Source: Aspidapion aeneum
Lineage: Eukaryota; Arthropoda; Insecta; Coleoptera; Brentidae
Reading direction: 5' to 3'
DNA length: 64,000 nucleotides
NCBI GenBank assembly: GCA_963576565.1
Contig: OY755038.1
Location: 16,066,087 to 16,130,086 of the forward strand
In this document: positions 30,790 through 41,970 of the stretch, piece by piece
Layout of the letters: every line of letters begins with the position of its first letter
How positions within the stretch are numbered: the first letter of the stretch is position 1
Program-made: the position numbers and the translations under genes
The notes under the pieces: model-generated
Seen by the model: only the letters and a program-made list of their open reading frames with translations
What the model was told of the DNA's origin: nothing
Databases searched by the model: none

Positions 30790-31040
30790 AATAAGGGTAT
30801 TCCAAACAAAAATTTCAATCTGATCGTGACGTCTGTCCATGTTTGTGTGTATGTGTGTGTCTGGTCAGGCCTGCGATAGCTCCGGAATCGCTGGCCCAAT
30901 CTTCATGAGATTGTCATGAAAAATAGTGTTTCAAACTGAACGAGATAAAAGAAGTTTGATCAAAATCCATTAATGCTATTTTAAAAATTCTTCTTAACGA
31001 AGCATCGCATCGGTATTCGATTTTCGAAATAGTATAGTAG
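30790..31040 (+). repeat. Repeat family 'X', copy 3 (empty site for the P-like insertion)
   Basis: 'gtgacgtctgtccatg', 'gcgatagctccggaatcgctggcccaatcttc' and 'ttgtcatgaaaaatagtg' align with both halves of the split copy and run through the P-like target without interruption. Confidence 0.75.
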
Positions 31041-31076
31041 AACACATTTCCGTTCTAACTCTACCAACATTATTTC

Positions 31077-31922
31077 CTAATATATAACTACCTTAAAACT
31101 TAGCATTTTAGATCAGGTTTTATAGATTTGACACCGACCAGTTTAAGTGTATTTTTTTAATACTCACAAGTCAAATAACTGCAAAGGTTCGGTTTACCCT
31201 AATGTGCAATATGATAATAAGCACTTCCCAGTGAATTTTTTCTCATATAAAATCAAATTAACTTTAGAAATATAGAAAAACCACATAAAACATTTTTAAT
31301 GAAATGTTATTTTTTGAAAATTTAATTCGTACAGTCGTAGGATTCCCGTTAGTCTCAAATTGTAGTACCGCCCCTGAAGGGTGGTTTAAAGTTCGAAAAA
31401 CAATAGAAATAATCCATGATTGATAAAAAAAATATATAAACAAAAAAGCTAAATAATACATAAATAACTTGAAACTGTGTCTGTAGATACATTACCGTAT
31501 TAAATACATATTAATATTTAAATATTGTAAATAGAACAAGATATATTAGAATCCGTTTTCAATTGCGAATCCGTCAAATCAATCAAACATCGGTTTAAAC
31601 ATCGCTATCTTGTTTAAAAAATTAACATATAAAATATAGCGGACAACTTACACTAACTTTTAAAGATGTTTAAATATGGCTACCATTTTTACACCAAAAT
31701 ATTATATTATTTTTATTTATTTCTAGCCTTTTTGTGGAAATAATGTCTTTGTTACAACGAAAAAAGATGACCCACATCGCAAGATATTTACGAACAATTT
31801 AAATAAATATTAAAAACTATTGCATTCACGGGAAAAATAAGTTAAACCTTCAACCAAAATCTAGACTTATAGACCTAGGATTGTAGCACTTAGCACTGTA
31901 GAAGCTTTAGTAAATACTAGTG
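31077..31922 (-). mobile_element. TA-flanked MITE family 'V', copy 2 (inverted)
   Basis: The right end ('ctttagtaaatactagtg' then TA) and interior are the reverse complement of copy 1. The left end is more diverged (cctaatatataactaccttaaaac). About 290 bp around 31440-31725 has no counterpart in copy 1. Confidence 0.7.
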
Positions 31923-31924
31923 TA

Positions 31925-33135
31925 CATTTCCGCATGGTATCCTTAACATTTTCTGAATTCAGGAGGCCAAAATAAAGGCAACTCAAGACTTGATTTTTAA
32001 AAGCAGGTTTTGCCGTAACGTTTCTTTGGTTGCTGCACTTTTTTCCTTTTTTGTTAAAAGTAGTGTAATTTTTGCAAATAATAGAAAACAGATGACTTTC
32101 CAATACTAAAGTTCTTTCGGATATCTTTTTTCGAAGATATTTTCATAAGTTTTTCTTACACCGTTTCAGGGGTCTCAAAAAATGTATTTCAACCAACAAA
32201 AAGTTAAAAGCAGATTTTTTACAACTAGAAAGCTTTTTTGTAGTTTATTCGACTTTTTTTAAAAACTATGCATTTGTGTCCCCTTTGACATTTTGAAAAT
32301 TATAAAAGACCACAAAGGCCTAAATATATTTTTTAGATATTCCATAGTTATCTCTGTTTTTTTTTATCAACGGTGCAGTTTCGCAATGATTTTGAAACAT
32401 TTATAAAATCAATAAGCCTCAAAAAAGCTTAAATTTTTGTTTAAGCATAGTTCATAGTTCTCTACATTAAAAATTAACCCCTTGTTATAATATTTTTCTC
32501 GCCAAAAAAAATTAAACAAAAATGACAAAAAATATTGAGATTTTTTCTAATAAAAACAAAAAATAAATAGCATACCTGAAAGATGATCAAACAAAAACTA
32601 AACTTCAACACTTTCTACTTAAATTTTATAGAGAACTTGGCCATCTATCCGTTATGGTCCAAATTGAAATGAAAAGGTTATCCACCCTGACATAATTCGC
32701 GGCAAAAGACTGACTGGAGGGTGGAATGTGACGCGGGTTGCTATGACCGGGTCACGCAAGCAACTGGTCGAGATGTTTCGGGGTGGATTTCCTCCAAAAC
32801 GCTCGCTATCGGGAAATTCGCGCATCGCACACAAAGTCGGCCGTGATCGGGGGTGGGGGATGGCAAAAATTCAACCCCCACTACTTTCCCCTTCTTTATC
32901 TATGTACGATCACTGCCACCCTTTCCACACCACACTGTTGCATTGGGTTAAGTTTCGACGGTATGCACACTATGGGGCGAAATAATTTAGAATTTGGACA
33001 AATTAAATAATACACACGTAGGAGGTACGTAAAGTTCCGAAGTATGGAAATTCAATTTAGGGGTAAAAAACCCAACAAAAAAAGTTAAGATTTAGGTCAT
33101 CAAACCAGAACACTAGACAGAAAAGTACACCCTCC
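31925..33135. other. No gene recognised
   Basis: The GC-richer block 32690-32960 has open frames on both strands but no family resemblance. Frames at 31867-32103 likewise resemble nothing. Confidence 0.4.
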
Positions 33136-33139
33136 GAGG

Positions 33140-34560
33140 AGATACATAAAAGTACATGGAGGGGAAGTAATGATCGAAAAAGAAATGATAAAGAATATTA
33201 TTAAAAAGTCTAAATCCGCAAAAGCTAGCAAACCTGAGGGAATATACGCTAAAATGCTCTAATATGGATCAGAGAAACTACTAGAAAATCTAAACGGACA
33301 TCCAGTACCTGATTATTGGAAAATTGCACTCATATTCTCAATACACAAAAATGGAAATAAGTTGGACTGCAACACTTACAGGGGAATTTCAGTAACCAGT
33401 ACCCTAAGTAGATTCTACGGTAGGATTCTGAGAGATTTAAGATGGAATAATTTGAACAAGAAGAAGAAGAGCAGTGGCATTCGTGCAGGCAGTTCTTGTA
33501 GTGTAAATGTTTTTTGTCTTAAACAAGTAATTGAGAAAAGGAGTGCCAGAAATATAGAGACTCATGTTACCTTTGTGGACCTACAAAAAGCATATGATAC
33601 CGTTCCAGTAGAAAAACTATAAACCGTGTTAGAGCAAACTAATATTAATCGCACATACTTAAAAGCGATAAAAGAACTATCAAAGGGTCAAAATCTAAAA
33701 TTAAAATTGAAAATCGACTTTTAAAAGAATTCCTGTTAACGAAAGGCTTAAGGTAGGGATGTCGTATCTCTCCAACTCCTTTTAAAATATATGTCGCAGT
33801 GACTCTAGAAAACTAGAGACGCAAAATACGTATCATGGGACTACAACTTAACGACCGATTTACCATATACACACTGACAATCAAGTAATTGTAGCTAATG
33901 ATAAAGAAGATATGAAGTGTATAATAAGAAAGTTAACAGAAGAATACCAAAAATGGGGGTTAGCTGTAAACATGGACAAGTAAGTTAAAACTATGTGATG
34001 GAGAAACAATATCTCCATACAATGAGTTTGTATACTTATAGACTGTAAAGAACTGGAAAAAAGATCAGTTAAAGCAAAAAAGATTATTGGATGTCTTAAC
34101 AGTATTTTATGAAGCAAAAAGATAAAAAAAAGGATGTAAAATTGAACATATATGAAACAATGGTGAAAAGCACGCTATAGTATGGAATAGATACTTGTTG
34201 TGTAACAGAAAAATACAAAAAAAAATGGAAAGTGTCGAAATCGATGTAATCAAAAAATCAATGAGAGTATCTTGCACAGATCATATAAGAAATGAGATCA
34301 TATAAGAAATGATGGGAATCAAGGGAAGCTTAACGGATGACATTACTAAAAGGCAACTAATACAGTACAGCCATGTACAACGGATGAATGACGAAATATT
34401 ACGAAAGCAGGTCCTAGGATGGCAACCAATAGGGGGCAGAGAAAGAGGGCGTCCTAAACTGGAATGGCAACAGTCGATTCAAAGATTTAAAAAAACCTGA
34501 CAGAGATGATTGTCGGGATCGAAGGAGGTGGAGAATAGGCGTCGGACAGCGTAGAAAAAT
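33140..34560 (+). pseudogene. RTE-like reverse transcriptase, second family
   Basis: The fingers read IIKKSKSAKASKPEGIYAKM, then DYWKIALIFSIHKNGNK, then NTYRGISVTSTLSRFYGRIL. The palm (frame 33362-33622) gives SGIRAGSSCSVNVFCLKQVI and THVTFVDLQKAYDTVPVEKL (motif A). Later pieces in shifting frames match 'GLRQGCC..P..F', the ADDQ region (about 33860-33905) and 'KWGLAVNMDK'. The C-terminal signature RERGRPKLEWQQSIQRFKK is at about 34437-34495. Stops and frameshifts are frequent, so it is an old copy; the endonuclease is missing. Confidence 0.8.
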
Positions 34561-35100
34561 GGTCTAAACCGACATAGTAGTACAAGTAATCTTAACTTTC
34601 AAGCGACAGGAAAATTAATATTGTTTGATTATTTTTTAAACCAAAAGTGTCAGTTCACAGGAGAATCCTTTCGTAAAACTTGTCAAACTTAAAAAGAGAC
34701 CGGAAAAGAACCACGAACCGGAAAAAATTTATATTTATGATCCCTCTTTAGCTTTATTCCTCCTTTCTAATCTTTAAAATTTGGTACATTCATTTGACCT
34801 TAGGACAGGTCCGGCTTTGACAATGTACCCATGAAAAAATTACCAAAAAAGTAAACCAACTTTTAAATTATAAGAGATCGTAAAAAAGTGTAAATGCTTT
34901 GTATTATAAAGTGATGTTTGTATTATTAAGTGATAAAAAAATATGTAACACCCTATATATTAAACAGAAAATGGATAGATCTTCTTTTTCTGAATCCAAA
35001 AATATAAAATATGTTGACATTTGGTCCAGCCTTTTTTAAAATATTTGCATTTTAAAAACCTGCATAAAAATCAATAAGGACGTTGTCATCTGTTTATTAA
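34561..35100. other. No gene recognised
   Basis: AT-rich DNA between the RTE remnant and the next MITE; no frames or repeats supported. Confidence 0.5.
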
Positions 35101-35102
35101 TA

Positions 35103-35534
35103 GATACTTTAAGTTGTGCTACGTATTTTTACGTAAAGCTGCACGTTAAGCGCTCTACGTTTTGTTCCAAATTTGAGTTTAAGTTGAATGTTTTTACGTT
35201 ACCATAACAAGTCTACTAATAGCAGAGAATATGGAATTCGGCACTGTGTTTTTTTGATGTTACAATTTTGTTTTTTGTCTTTTCAACTACAGTCAGAATA
35301 TATTTGCAATGAATCGTTTGTACTGGAAGCGGAAATTATCGTCCAGGCCTCATTTTCGATCGGTCAATCAACCAATTCTATTCTTTGGTAACGTTAAGGT
35401 GCCCGCAGACTGCCATAAGCTAACGTTAATACGTAAGCTCCTAACGTGACCTTGACGACGGTGTGACGAAGTGCGCTTGCGTAACTGTCAAATCTCATGC
35501 TTACGTAAAAATACGTAGCACAACTTAAACTATC
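35103..35534. mobile_element. TA-flanked MITE (432 bp)
   Basis: The ends share TTTAAGTTGTGCTACGTATT followed by TTTACGTAA as inverted repeats (one mismatch near the tip), with TA at 35101-35102 and 35535-35536. ACGTAA/TTACGT words recur inside. Non-coding; the frame at 35188-35391 resembles no transposase. Confidence 0.8.
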
Positions 35535-35536
35535 TA

Positions 35537-36115
35537 ATGACAAAGCTATTTCGTTAATTATTATAAAATTACTTTTAAAATGCATATATTTCGACAATGG
35601 CTGGGCCAAATGTCAAAGAGTATATATTTTTGAATTTGAAAGAGCCTAGATTTCTGAATTTAATGATCTTCTTAAGTTGTAAGGGGGAGGAAGGGGCAAG
35701 TTTATTAATTTAGTGGTTTGGTTTGCTTCCCTTGATTTTAAAATTATTACCACCGTGTAGACGATTTCGCTACATAGTGCACCGCGTTTCCACGCCTGTT
35801 GCTGGGAGAAAAAAGCGGGGAAACTTTTCCAGGAAGAATATTTCTGGGAAATTATAACAACTATGAAAATTAGGGATAAAGTAAACAAACTGGAGTTTAC
35901 CCGAGACATAAATTGTACAAAATTAGAATAAAGACTAAAATAATTCCTGCAAGCTCTTAGAAAAAACCCCTGCTAATTAGATAGTTACTCTAATTAAAAC
36001 CGAATTTAAAATTTTGAAATTAAAGTTAGTATTTTTTTAATTGTTTACTATCTGCGTTCCGTTATTTCTCCTAATTAGTTCGTAAAACCTTTAACAATAT
36101 AGGAATCAAACACGT
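35537..36115. other. No gene recognised
   Basis: Unremarkable AT-rich DNA. Confidence 0.5.
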
Positions 36116-36417
36116 TATTATCTTCCTCCACTAAATTTGAATTAATTTAAAAAACTTTGCCTAGCTATCAGTTTTTTAACCAGTTTTTTAAAATGTGCTA
36201 ATTTAGTTTAGGTAAGTCCTTTAATTAGATTTCTTACGTAGGCAGTTTCTCAAATTTGTTAGTAATTGTTTATACAAGATATTTTCTAATTTTAAGTTTT
36301 TACCTTTCTTTTGTGATTCTGTTAGTAATGTCCCCGAAAGATGTAAGTTTCTACTTACGAAACATGTCGGGGCTATTTGTTTAAAACAAATTAAAAATTA
36401 GTGGAGGAAGACAATAC
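36116..36417 (+). mobile_element. Penelope-type terminal fragment with hammerhead-like motif
   Basis: 'tcttcctccactaa' at 36121 is inverted at 36402-36416. Inside, 36332-36372 folds as CCCCGA...TCGGGG around GTAAG-loop-CTTAC, followed by GAAAC. This order (degenerate CTGANGA, stem II, GAAAC, closing stem) resembles hammerhead ribozymes of Penelope-like elements. The first core strand is imperfect (CCGAAAGA). Confidence 0.45.
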
Positions 36418-36439
36418 CCAGCAAACATTGACCTGCTGG

Positions 36440-37380
36440 TACTTTACTAATATTCTACTTTAACTGCTGGCATCGGCAACTATATGCATTATTTTTATTA
36501 TTTTTGTATTGTCTAATTTGCATATTATTTAAAAGTACAAAAAAACGCAACATTTTAGTACTTTATTTTTAATACAACGAAAAGTTATACTTTATTTTTG
36601 AAGAATGACAAGTGCAGCCAGGGTTAATGGCAAAAAACACTTTAAAAGTATATTTACGCAGTTGCTTTTAAAGCACCTTATTTAGTACAAAACAAATATT
36701 TTACTGTGAAAATAAAATACTAAAAAAAAAACAATTTTAATAACATTTTGAAGAAGGTACTCTTAAAGTACATTTAATTTATTATTAAAAGTTTAAAAGT
36801 TTTACTGCAAAATTAATATAACAGTGACAAAACATTTTAAAAGTATTTTTAAACAGTTGCTTTTAAAGCACTTTATTTTAGTACAAAAATATTAAATATT
36901 TTACTGTGAGAATAAAATATTTACAAAAAAACTGACAAGTTGATGTTTGCCGTCCTTGCCACTAGATGGCAAACACTAGTCTACATTTTACTGGTACACT
37001 AAGGAATGTCAAGCTTAAGAATGTGAATGATTTTATTTATTTTTGAATTGATGTGGAATGTTCCATGATCTTTGGAAATATCCTCATCTGTAAATATGAG
37101 ACGTGAGTGACGTGATGTCTTTACAATATTTACAATAAAAGTAGTTTCTTTGTACTACTAAAAAAATTAGTAAAATACAATCCTTTAAAAGTACAGGTTT
37201 TTTTAAAAAATGTTTAAAAATTCAGTTTTTTTGTATTTACTAAAAATACGAAGAAAATACATTGTTTGAAAAGTACATGCTTTTGTGTACAAAGAAGTTT
37301 AAAAATATACATTACTTTAAAAGTACAGAGTTTTTTGTACTATGGATTACTTCCTAAAATCTTTTAGTTTTTTTGAGAGT
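36440..37380. repeat. AT-rich region with a diverged 195-bp tandem repeat
   Basis: 'cactttaaaagtatatttacgcagttgcttttaaagcacc' near 36640 recurs near 36833 with substitutions, followed both times by 'ttactgtga.aataaaata'. Words such as 'tttaaaagtaca' continue to 37340. 37381-37845 shows nothing further. Confidence 0.55.
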
Positions 37381-37849
37381 TCAAATTTTAAATAAAATTC
37401 CTGACACAAAACCACAGTAAAGAAGAAGGCTTAAATTTGTCAATTGTCCGAATTACGTCACGAGGCGAATAGATTTTTATTTAGGCCATAAACATTGTAC
37501 AGAGTTTTATTGTTTTAATTCTTAGTTTTGTTCTTTGTTTTCCTGTTGCATTTCTCTAAACCAGAGTTCAGGATATTTATAAAATTTATTTCATAATTCT
37601 AAGGAAACCGGTCTATCTTTTAAATGATAAGTAGTGTGGATCATTCTATTTTTGCGCAAGTGAGCCCGAAACTCTATCTGTTGAAGGCCTATCTCTATAA
37701 GAGTGTTCCTAACTATGTATGTGGCACTTAGAGCCAGAGATAGAAAATGAGAAACAAAAATCTTAGAAATTATTTAACTTTAAGTTTGTTTATGTAAATA
37801 AAAGTTATTTTGAAAATAAATAAATTGAAATTTAATGACCCTATTATTG

Positions 37850-38065
37850 GAAGCCCACATTCAAATTTTAATTTTTGTGTAAAGAAAAATGAAGCGGGCT
37901 AAAAAATATTGACTGGAATGTCTCAAAAATATTATTTTATAAGAATATACTAAAAAACAGTAGGAAAATTGCCTTAGTTTTCCAAAAATTCAAAAAATAT
38001 TAATTGTTCATATCATATCTAACTTTTGTTTACAAAAATCAGCTGGACCACCAGTGACGTGAAAA
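37850..38065 (+). repeat. Repeat family 'Z', single arm
   Basis: It matches 57950-58140: 'attttataagaatatact', 'gttcatatcatatctaa' and 'cagctggaccaccagtgacg'. The complete inverted form is at 57610-58145. Confidence 0.75.
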
Positions 38066-38075
38066 ATTCATTATT

Positions 38076-38666
38076 TTGGGGGCGTTTTTTAATCCATCGA
38101 TGGATCCATCGATGGAATCAAAGCGTTCTTGAAACATTTTCGATTCCACCAAAAACGTTCTTTAAATTTTTTGGTGGAATCAATTGTTGCCATCGATTCT
38201 CACCGACCCCGAGGGTCGGTGAGGATTTTTTGGTGGAAACATAACCTCACAAAAACATCTGTTTTATTTATTTTTTTTAAAATTTTGGTTTTGGAATATG
38301 GATAAAAAGTTAATCAATAAAGTGGTTGTGGGCCAATTAGCCCTAAAATTAGTAAAAGAAAGTTCAGATGAGGATTCTGATGATGAATTAGAACTTTTGT
38401 TTTTCTTTTGGAGGATGGCCCTCCATTTCCATCAGTACTAAAAAAAGCTGTACCTCTTGCTCTGGGTTCATTTTCCTCAGTGGTTACAAAAAAAAATAGA
38501 TTTTGTTTTAAAAGAATTTGAGGTTATGTTGTGCCGTTCTTCTATATTTGCGGTGGATTATTATTCACCGACCCTGACGTCACTTCACCGAATCTGACGT
38601 CACTCCACCGATTGATGCCATCGAACTCAACAAACGGCTGATTTATTGTGGAATTTAAAAACGGCC

Positions 38667-38669
<3 letters not shown>
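38076..38669. mobile_element. Inverted-repeat element with ClaI-type palindromes (Harbinger-like ends?)
   Basis: The left end, GGGGGCGTTTTTTAATCCA, pairs with TTAAAAACGGCCCC at the right. Inside are TCCATCGATGGA twice in tandem, a 10-bp stem hairpin (TCACCGACCC-cga-GGGTCGGTGA at about 38201-38223) and related 'tcaccgaccctgacgtcac' words at 38575-38610. GGGGCC-type ends are seen in PIF/Harbinger elements, but no 3-bp TSD was confirmed. Confidence 0.5.
38298..38441 (+). pseudogene. Short acidic open frame, unrecognised
   Basis: From the ATG at 38298 the frame reads MDKKLINKVVVGQLALKLVK, then ESSDEDSDDELELL, and stops at 38441. A 1-bp frame change would continue as LEDGPPFPSVLKKAVPLALG. This suggests a once longer protein N-terminus of the host element, perhaps a transposase or accessory protein. 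I recognise no domain. Confidence 0.4.

Positions 38670-38670
<1 letters not shown>

Positions 38671-38709
<39 letters not shown>
38671..38709. repeat. (AT)n microsatellite
   Basis: About 19 consecutive AT units directly beside the inverted-repeat element. Confidence 0.95.
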
Positions 38710-38713
<4 letters not shown>

Positions 38714-38732
38714 CCGAAGACCGGTCTAATGT

Positions 38733-38872
38733 CGGGTGTCCTTTAAGCGTATTATCCGCGCGGAATTTTCTTTTCTTTGCTTGGGCTCTGATTGGTTGAT
38801 TTAAAAATTTAAGCCAATCAAAGCCCAAGAAAAAAAAATCTGCGCGGATTATACGCTCAATGGACAGCCGGC
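38733..38872. mobile_element. Palindromic MITE of about 140 bp
   Basis: CGGGTGTCCTTTAAGCGTAT then TATCCGCGCGGA... is mirrored by TCTGCGCGGATTATACGCTC then AATGGACAGCCG. Inner arms 'gcttgggctctgattgg' and 'ccaatcaaagcccaag' also pair, so almost the whole unit folds into one hairpin. The TSD is unclear. Confidence 0.75.
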
Positions 38873-39830
38873 TTAATTCTAGGGACCGTGATCATATGTA
38901 ACCTGCGTCCATGTGTTTTTTCTGTAGTTCAATTGAACGTTTCGAAATATCTTATGGCTTCCCAAAATAGGGTCCCATTTGCGGCGTGCGATTCGCAAAA
39001 TCAAATTACAGGAAGAAAATTGGGTTTTAATATGGGAACAAGACCGTTGTTTTGAAAATTGTTAAGATATTCCTCAACGAGTTATTTAGAATTGGGTAGA
39101 AAATTAACTGACATACTCGAAGTGACATTTGGCGATAAAAAAAAGAGCAAATTGTGTTGTGTTTTTTACAGTTGTGCGTTGTTGTTTTACAAAAATAATA
39201 TAAAAAAACCGGACCCAAATGAGTTTAAACATAAAAAGAATTTTTTGAGGTTATGTAAAAAAAATTAATTAATTTCCGAGCTGCTGAGTTTATGAATATA
39301 ATTCGAGCTCAACGACTCAAAATTATCAAGGATAAAGTGCAGCTAGTATCTCGGAAAATTATAGGTTCTAATCTAATTACTAAACACTGTAACATTAGAT
39401 TAGATTTGTAGCCTAAATTATAGATAATAAAGTATTTTAAAGGAAATCAACGTTGTGCTTTAGCCTGTGAAAAGTAGGGGAAAGTTTTTATTTAAAGGAA
39501 GATATCCAGAAATATGCACTAGTTTTACATATTTTAAGTAAACAAATTTTTAAATCATGGGGGGGGTGGTAAGGTGGTGTGAGGGAGTATTTGGGAAAAA
39601 GATGGGACGTTGAAGTTACTTTTTATTGCAATTTTCAATTTTCGTACCTACAGTTTTCGATTTAGGTTCTGATTTTCTGGGAATCGGTCCTGCTTGGTCT
39701 TAAACTAACATGATAAGAAAATAAGCCAAACCAATCAATATTTAGGGTGGTTTGGTAGGTTGATTTGATAAAAAGTGTTAAAAGTAAAGTACCTTTCCAT
39801 TAATTGTGGGTTTGAAAAAGAAATCCAATT
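38873..39830. other. No gene recognised
   Basis: Opposing short frames at 39027-39268 resemble no family. Short inverted pair tctaatctaat / attagattaga at about 39368-39406. Confidence 0.45.
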
Positions 39831-39834
39831 CTTC

Positions 39835-39930
39835 ACAAAAACAATTTAAAATTTTTTATTCAAAGTCTATGGTACCTCGACGCGTTTCGAGCCAATTGCT
39901 CATTTTCAAGGGGAGTCAATAAATCTAAAA
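39835..39930 (-). mobile_element. Penelope-type terminal fragment with hammerhead-like motif
   Basis: On the minus strand 39912-39872 reads CCTTGAAAATGAGC-aatt-GGCTCGAAACGCGTCGAGG. A degenerate CTGANGA box, stem II (GAGC/GCTC), GAAAC and a following arm are in hammerhead order. Flanking Penelope coding sequence is absent. 39931-40370 is unrecognised. Confidence 0.45.
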
Positions 39931-40374
39931 ACAAAGCAAAACCTAAGAACTAATTATGACTAAAAATAGTGTAGACACAAGCAACAAATCGAAATTGTAC
40001 ATTAGAAAGCTTGATAAATTCTTTTATTTTTATTTTTATTTTTTTAGTATCTTTGTTAAAGTTGTTTGAAATAAGTTACAGCTAATTCTCAATATGCTCT
40101 TACAAAAACTGACTTAAGAATAAACAACTTTCAAACATTGAACCCGATATTGAGAAACTTGTCTCCAAGAAACAGGCCCATCTATCGCATTAAGTTTAAA
40201 AAAAATAATAACAACATATTTTTAATACTTATTTTAGTTTTTTTACTGTTTCCAAGTTATTAATGTGTTACGTACCTGCTTAGTTCTTACATTTTTTTTA
40301 TTTATTCTGTATTTGAAAGCTTAAAAAGTAGTGTTAATATCGATATTTTTCACAAAACTAAACATTATGTCTTA

Positions 40375-40447
40375 GGGTAGGGGTTCCCTAAAAAAAAAAC
40401 CAAACTTTAGGGTTCCTCATTCGACAAAAGTTTGAGAACCACTGGAT
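40375..40447 (-). repeat. hAT-type terminus (CAGTGGTTCTCAAAC)
   Basis: On the minus strand 'ccagtggttctcaaactttt' followed by 'aggaaccctaaagtttgg' is a well-known style of hAT end. The other terminus was not located. 40448-41235 holds no gene. Confidence 0.5.
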
Positions 40448-41239
40448 TAGCTCATCGATGAGATTAATAACTCTCCCGAGGCGAATTCTATATGTTTTGA
40501 AACAGTGTGGTTCAATTGGTGACGTTTAATATCTATATTTTCGAATTTTTGGGCGTTATACAATGAAATACCGTTCACAGAGGTGTAAATTTTAAATTTA
40601 TTGTCATTATTTTAGTAAAAACTAAATAAATCTAAGAATCAATGTCTCAATTAAAAAAAGAAAATTTTACATTGATTTTTTAATATTGATTTTTCAGCTA
40701 AACGTCAAAAAATGACAAAAATATGTCATTTTAGCAATAGATACAAAACGAGCATTTACCTCGTTTCAAAACATAACATAGCCGACGCACGCCTAGTTGC
40801 TTACGTCAAATGGCTAACTTCAAGGCGTCCACAAACACCTGTGAACGCCACACGTTTCTGAAAAACAGAGAAATAATAATAATAATTACCTACAAATTGC
40901 GATGCTGACAACAAGCTGGGGGTCAATTCTTGAATTGGTTTTTTTTTTGAAAAGTTTTTGTATTTAATATAGAAAAATACAAATAAATATTCTCCAATAA
41001 GTGCTTGAAGCTCTGACCTCGAGAATTTTTACAATTTACAAATTTTATGGTAACATGTACAAAAATAATCTTAATTTTGCTCAAAACTGAAAACTAAACT
41101 AATTTGTCTTATGATATATAAAACAGGTACAAGTTGCAACTAAAAACTACATTTTATGAATTAGGTAGTTATTTTTTAATAAATGAAATAATAAAAATTA
41201 TTATTGATATGCTAAAATAGTATATTTCCAAAAAACTGC

Positions 41240-41660
41240 GGTTCGGTGAGTGTAAGTGTCACTTTTCCGCATGCGATTGCAGTTGACCCAACGACGCCTA
41301 GCGAGTTCGGCCAGCAATCAAGTGCGGAAAAAAAACTTTCCGCAAGAGTTAGGAACACTATTTTTTCTTCGAGCGTGTGGAAAGCATAAAAATATTAAAA
41401 TTATAGGGCAAATAATTTAAATTACCATAAAGTGACACACACAGCACATTCAGTTGCTCACGCGGGTATAGCAAAAGCTTGACATGGGCAGTTTTTGACA
41501 ACTATTTGAAAGTTGGGTTGTTAAAGACACCTAAAAACACAAATATTAAGGTACCGAATCTGAAGTTTTAAGAAGCGTACGGAAAAGTAATGCGGAAAAG
41601 TGTCACTTTCAAAACTAAAATGCGTGTGGAAAAGTGACACTTTCCGCACGCTCGTACAAA
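41240..41660. mobile_element. Inverted-repeat MITE, 'AAGTGTCACTTTTCCGCA' type
   Basis: 'aagtgtcacttttccgcatgcg' near 41256 is inverted as 'gcgtgtggaaaagtgacactt' near 41620-41641, and a third version lies at 41590-41612. Non-coding interior. Confidence 0.55.
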
Positions 41661-41792
41661 AAGTTTTCTTTAGGGTCTGCAAAAAAATATTATAACTATT
41701 TTTAAATTTAATTTCTTTTGGAAGAGTATAGGAATGAACGTTCTTTCGAGAGATGTGATCGTTTCCGGTCTCCCATGATCATACAAATACAA

Positions 41793-41963
41793 CATGGGCG
41801 CACCCAGGGCCGGGCCCCCCCCAAGCCTTAGATTTTTTTACATATTTTCGACATATTTCAGAAAAAAAACACAAAAATAACTTAATATTCGACATCATGA
41901 GGCTTCGGGCCCCCCCAAGAGGCGTCGGCCCCCCCCCAAGACATATTTCTGGGTGCGCCACTG
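41793..41963. mobile_element. hAT-type MITE related to the CAGTGGCG family
   Basis: The ends are CATGGGCGCACCCAGG and CTGGGTGCGCCACTG, with AATACAA on both sides (41786-41792 and 41964-41970), a 7-bp match consistent with an 8-bp TSD that lost one base. The C-run interior and 'catcatgaggcttcgggc' match relatives at 13774 and 57048. Confidence 0.85.
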
Positions 41964-41970
41964 AATACAA

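Noticed and set aside
27875..31922. A single 4-kb transposon with long inverted repeats
   Set aside because: Complete inverted ends of family V are present at both sides of each arm, so these are two separate MITE copies.
32652..33010. Overlapping frames in a GC-richer block as a host exon
   Set aside because: No splice signals in register and no recognisable domain; both strands are equally open.
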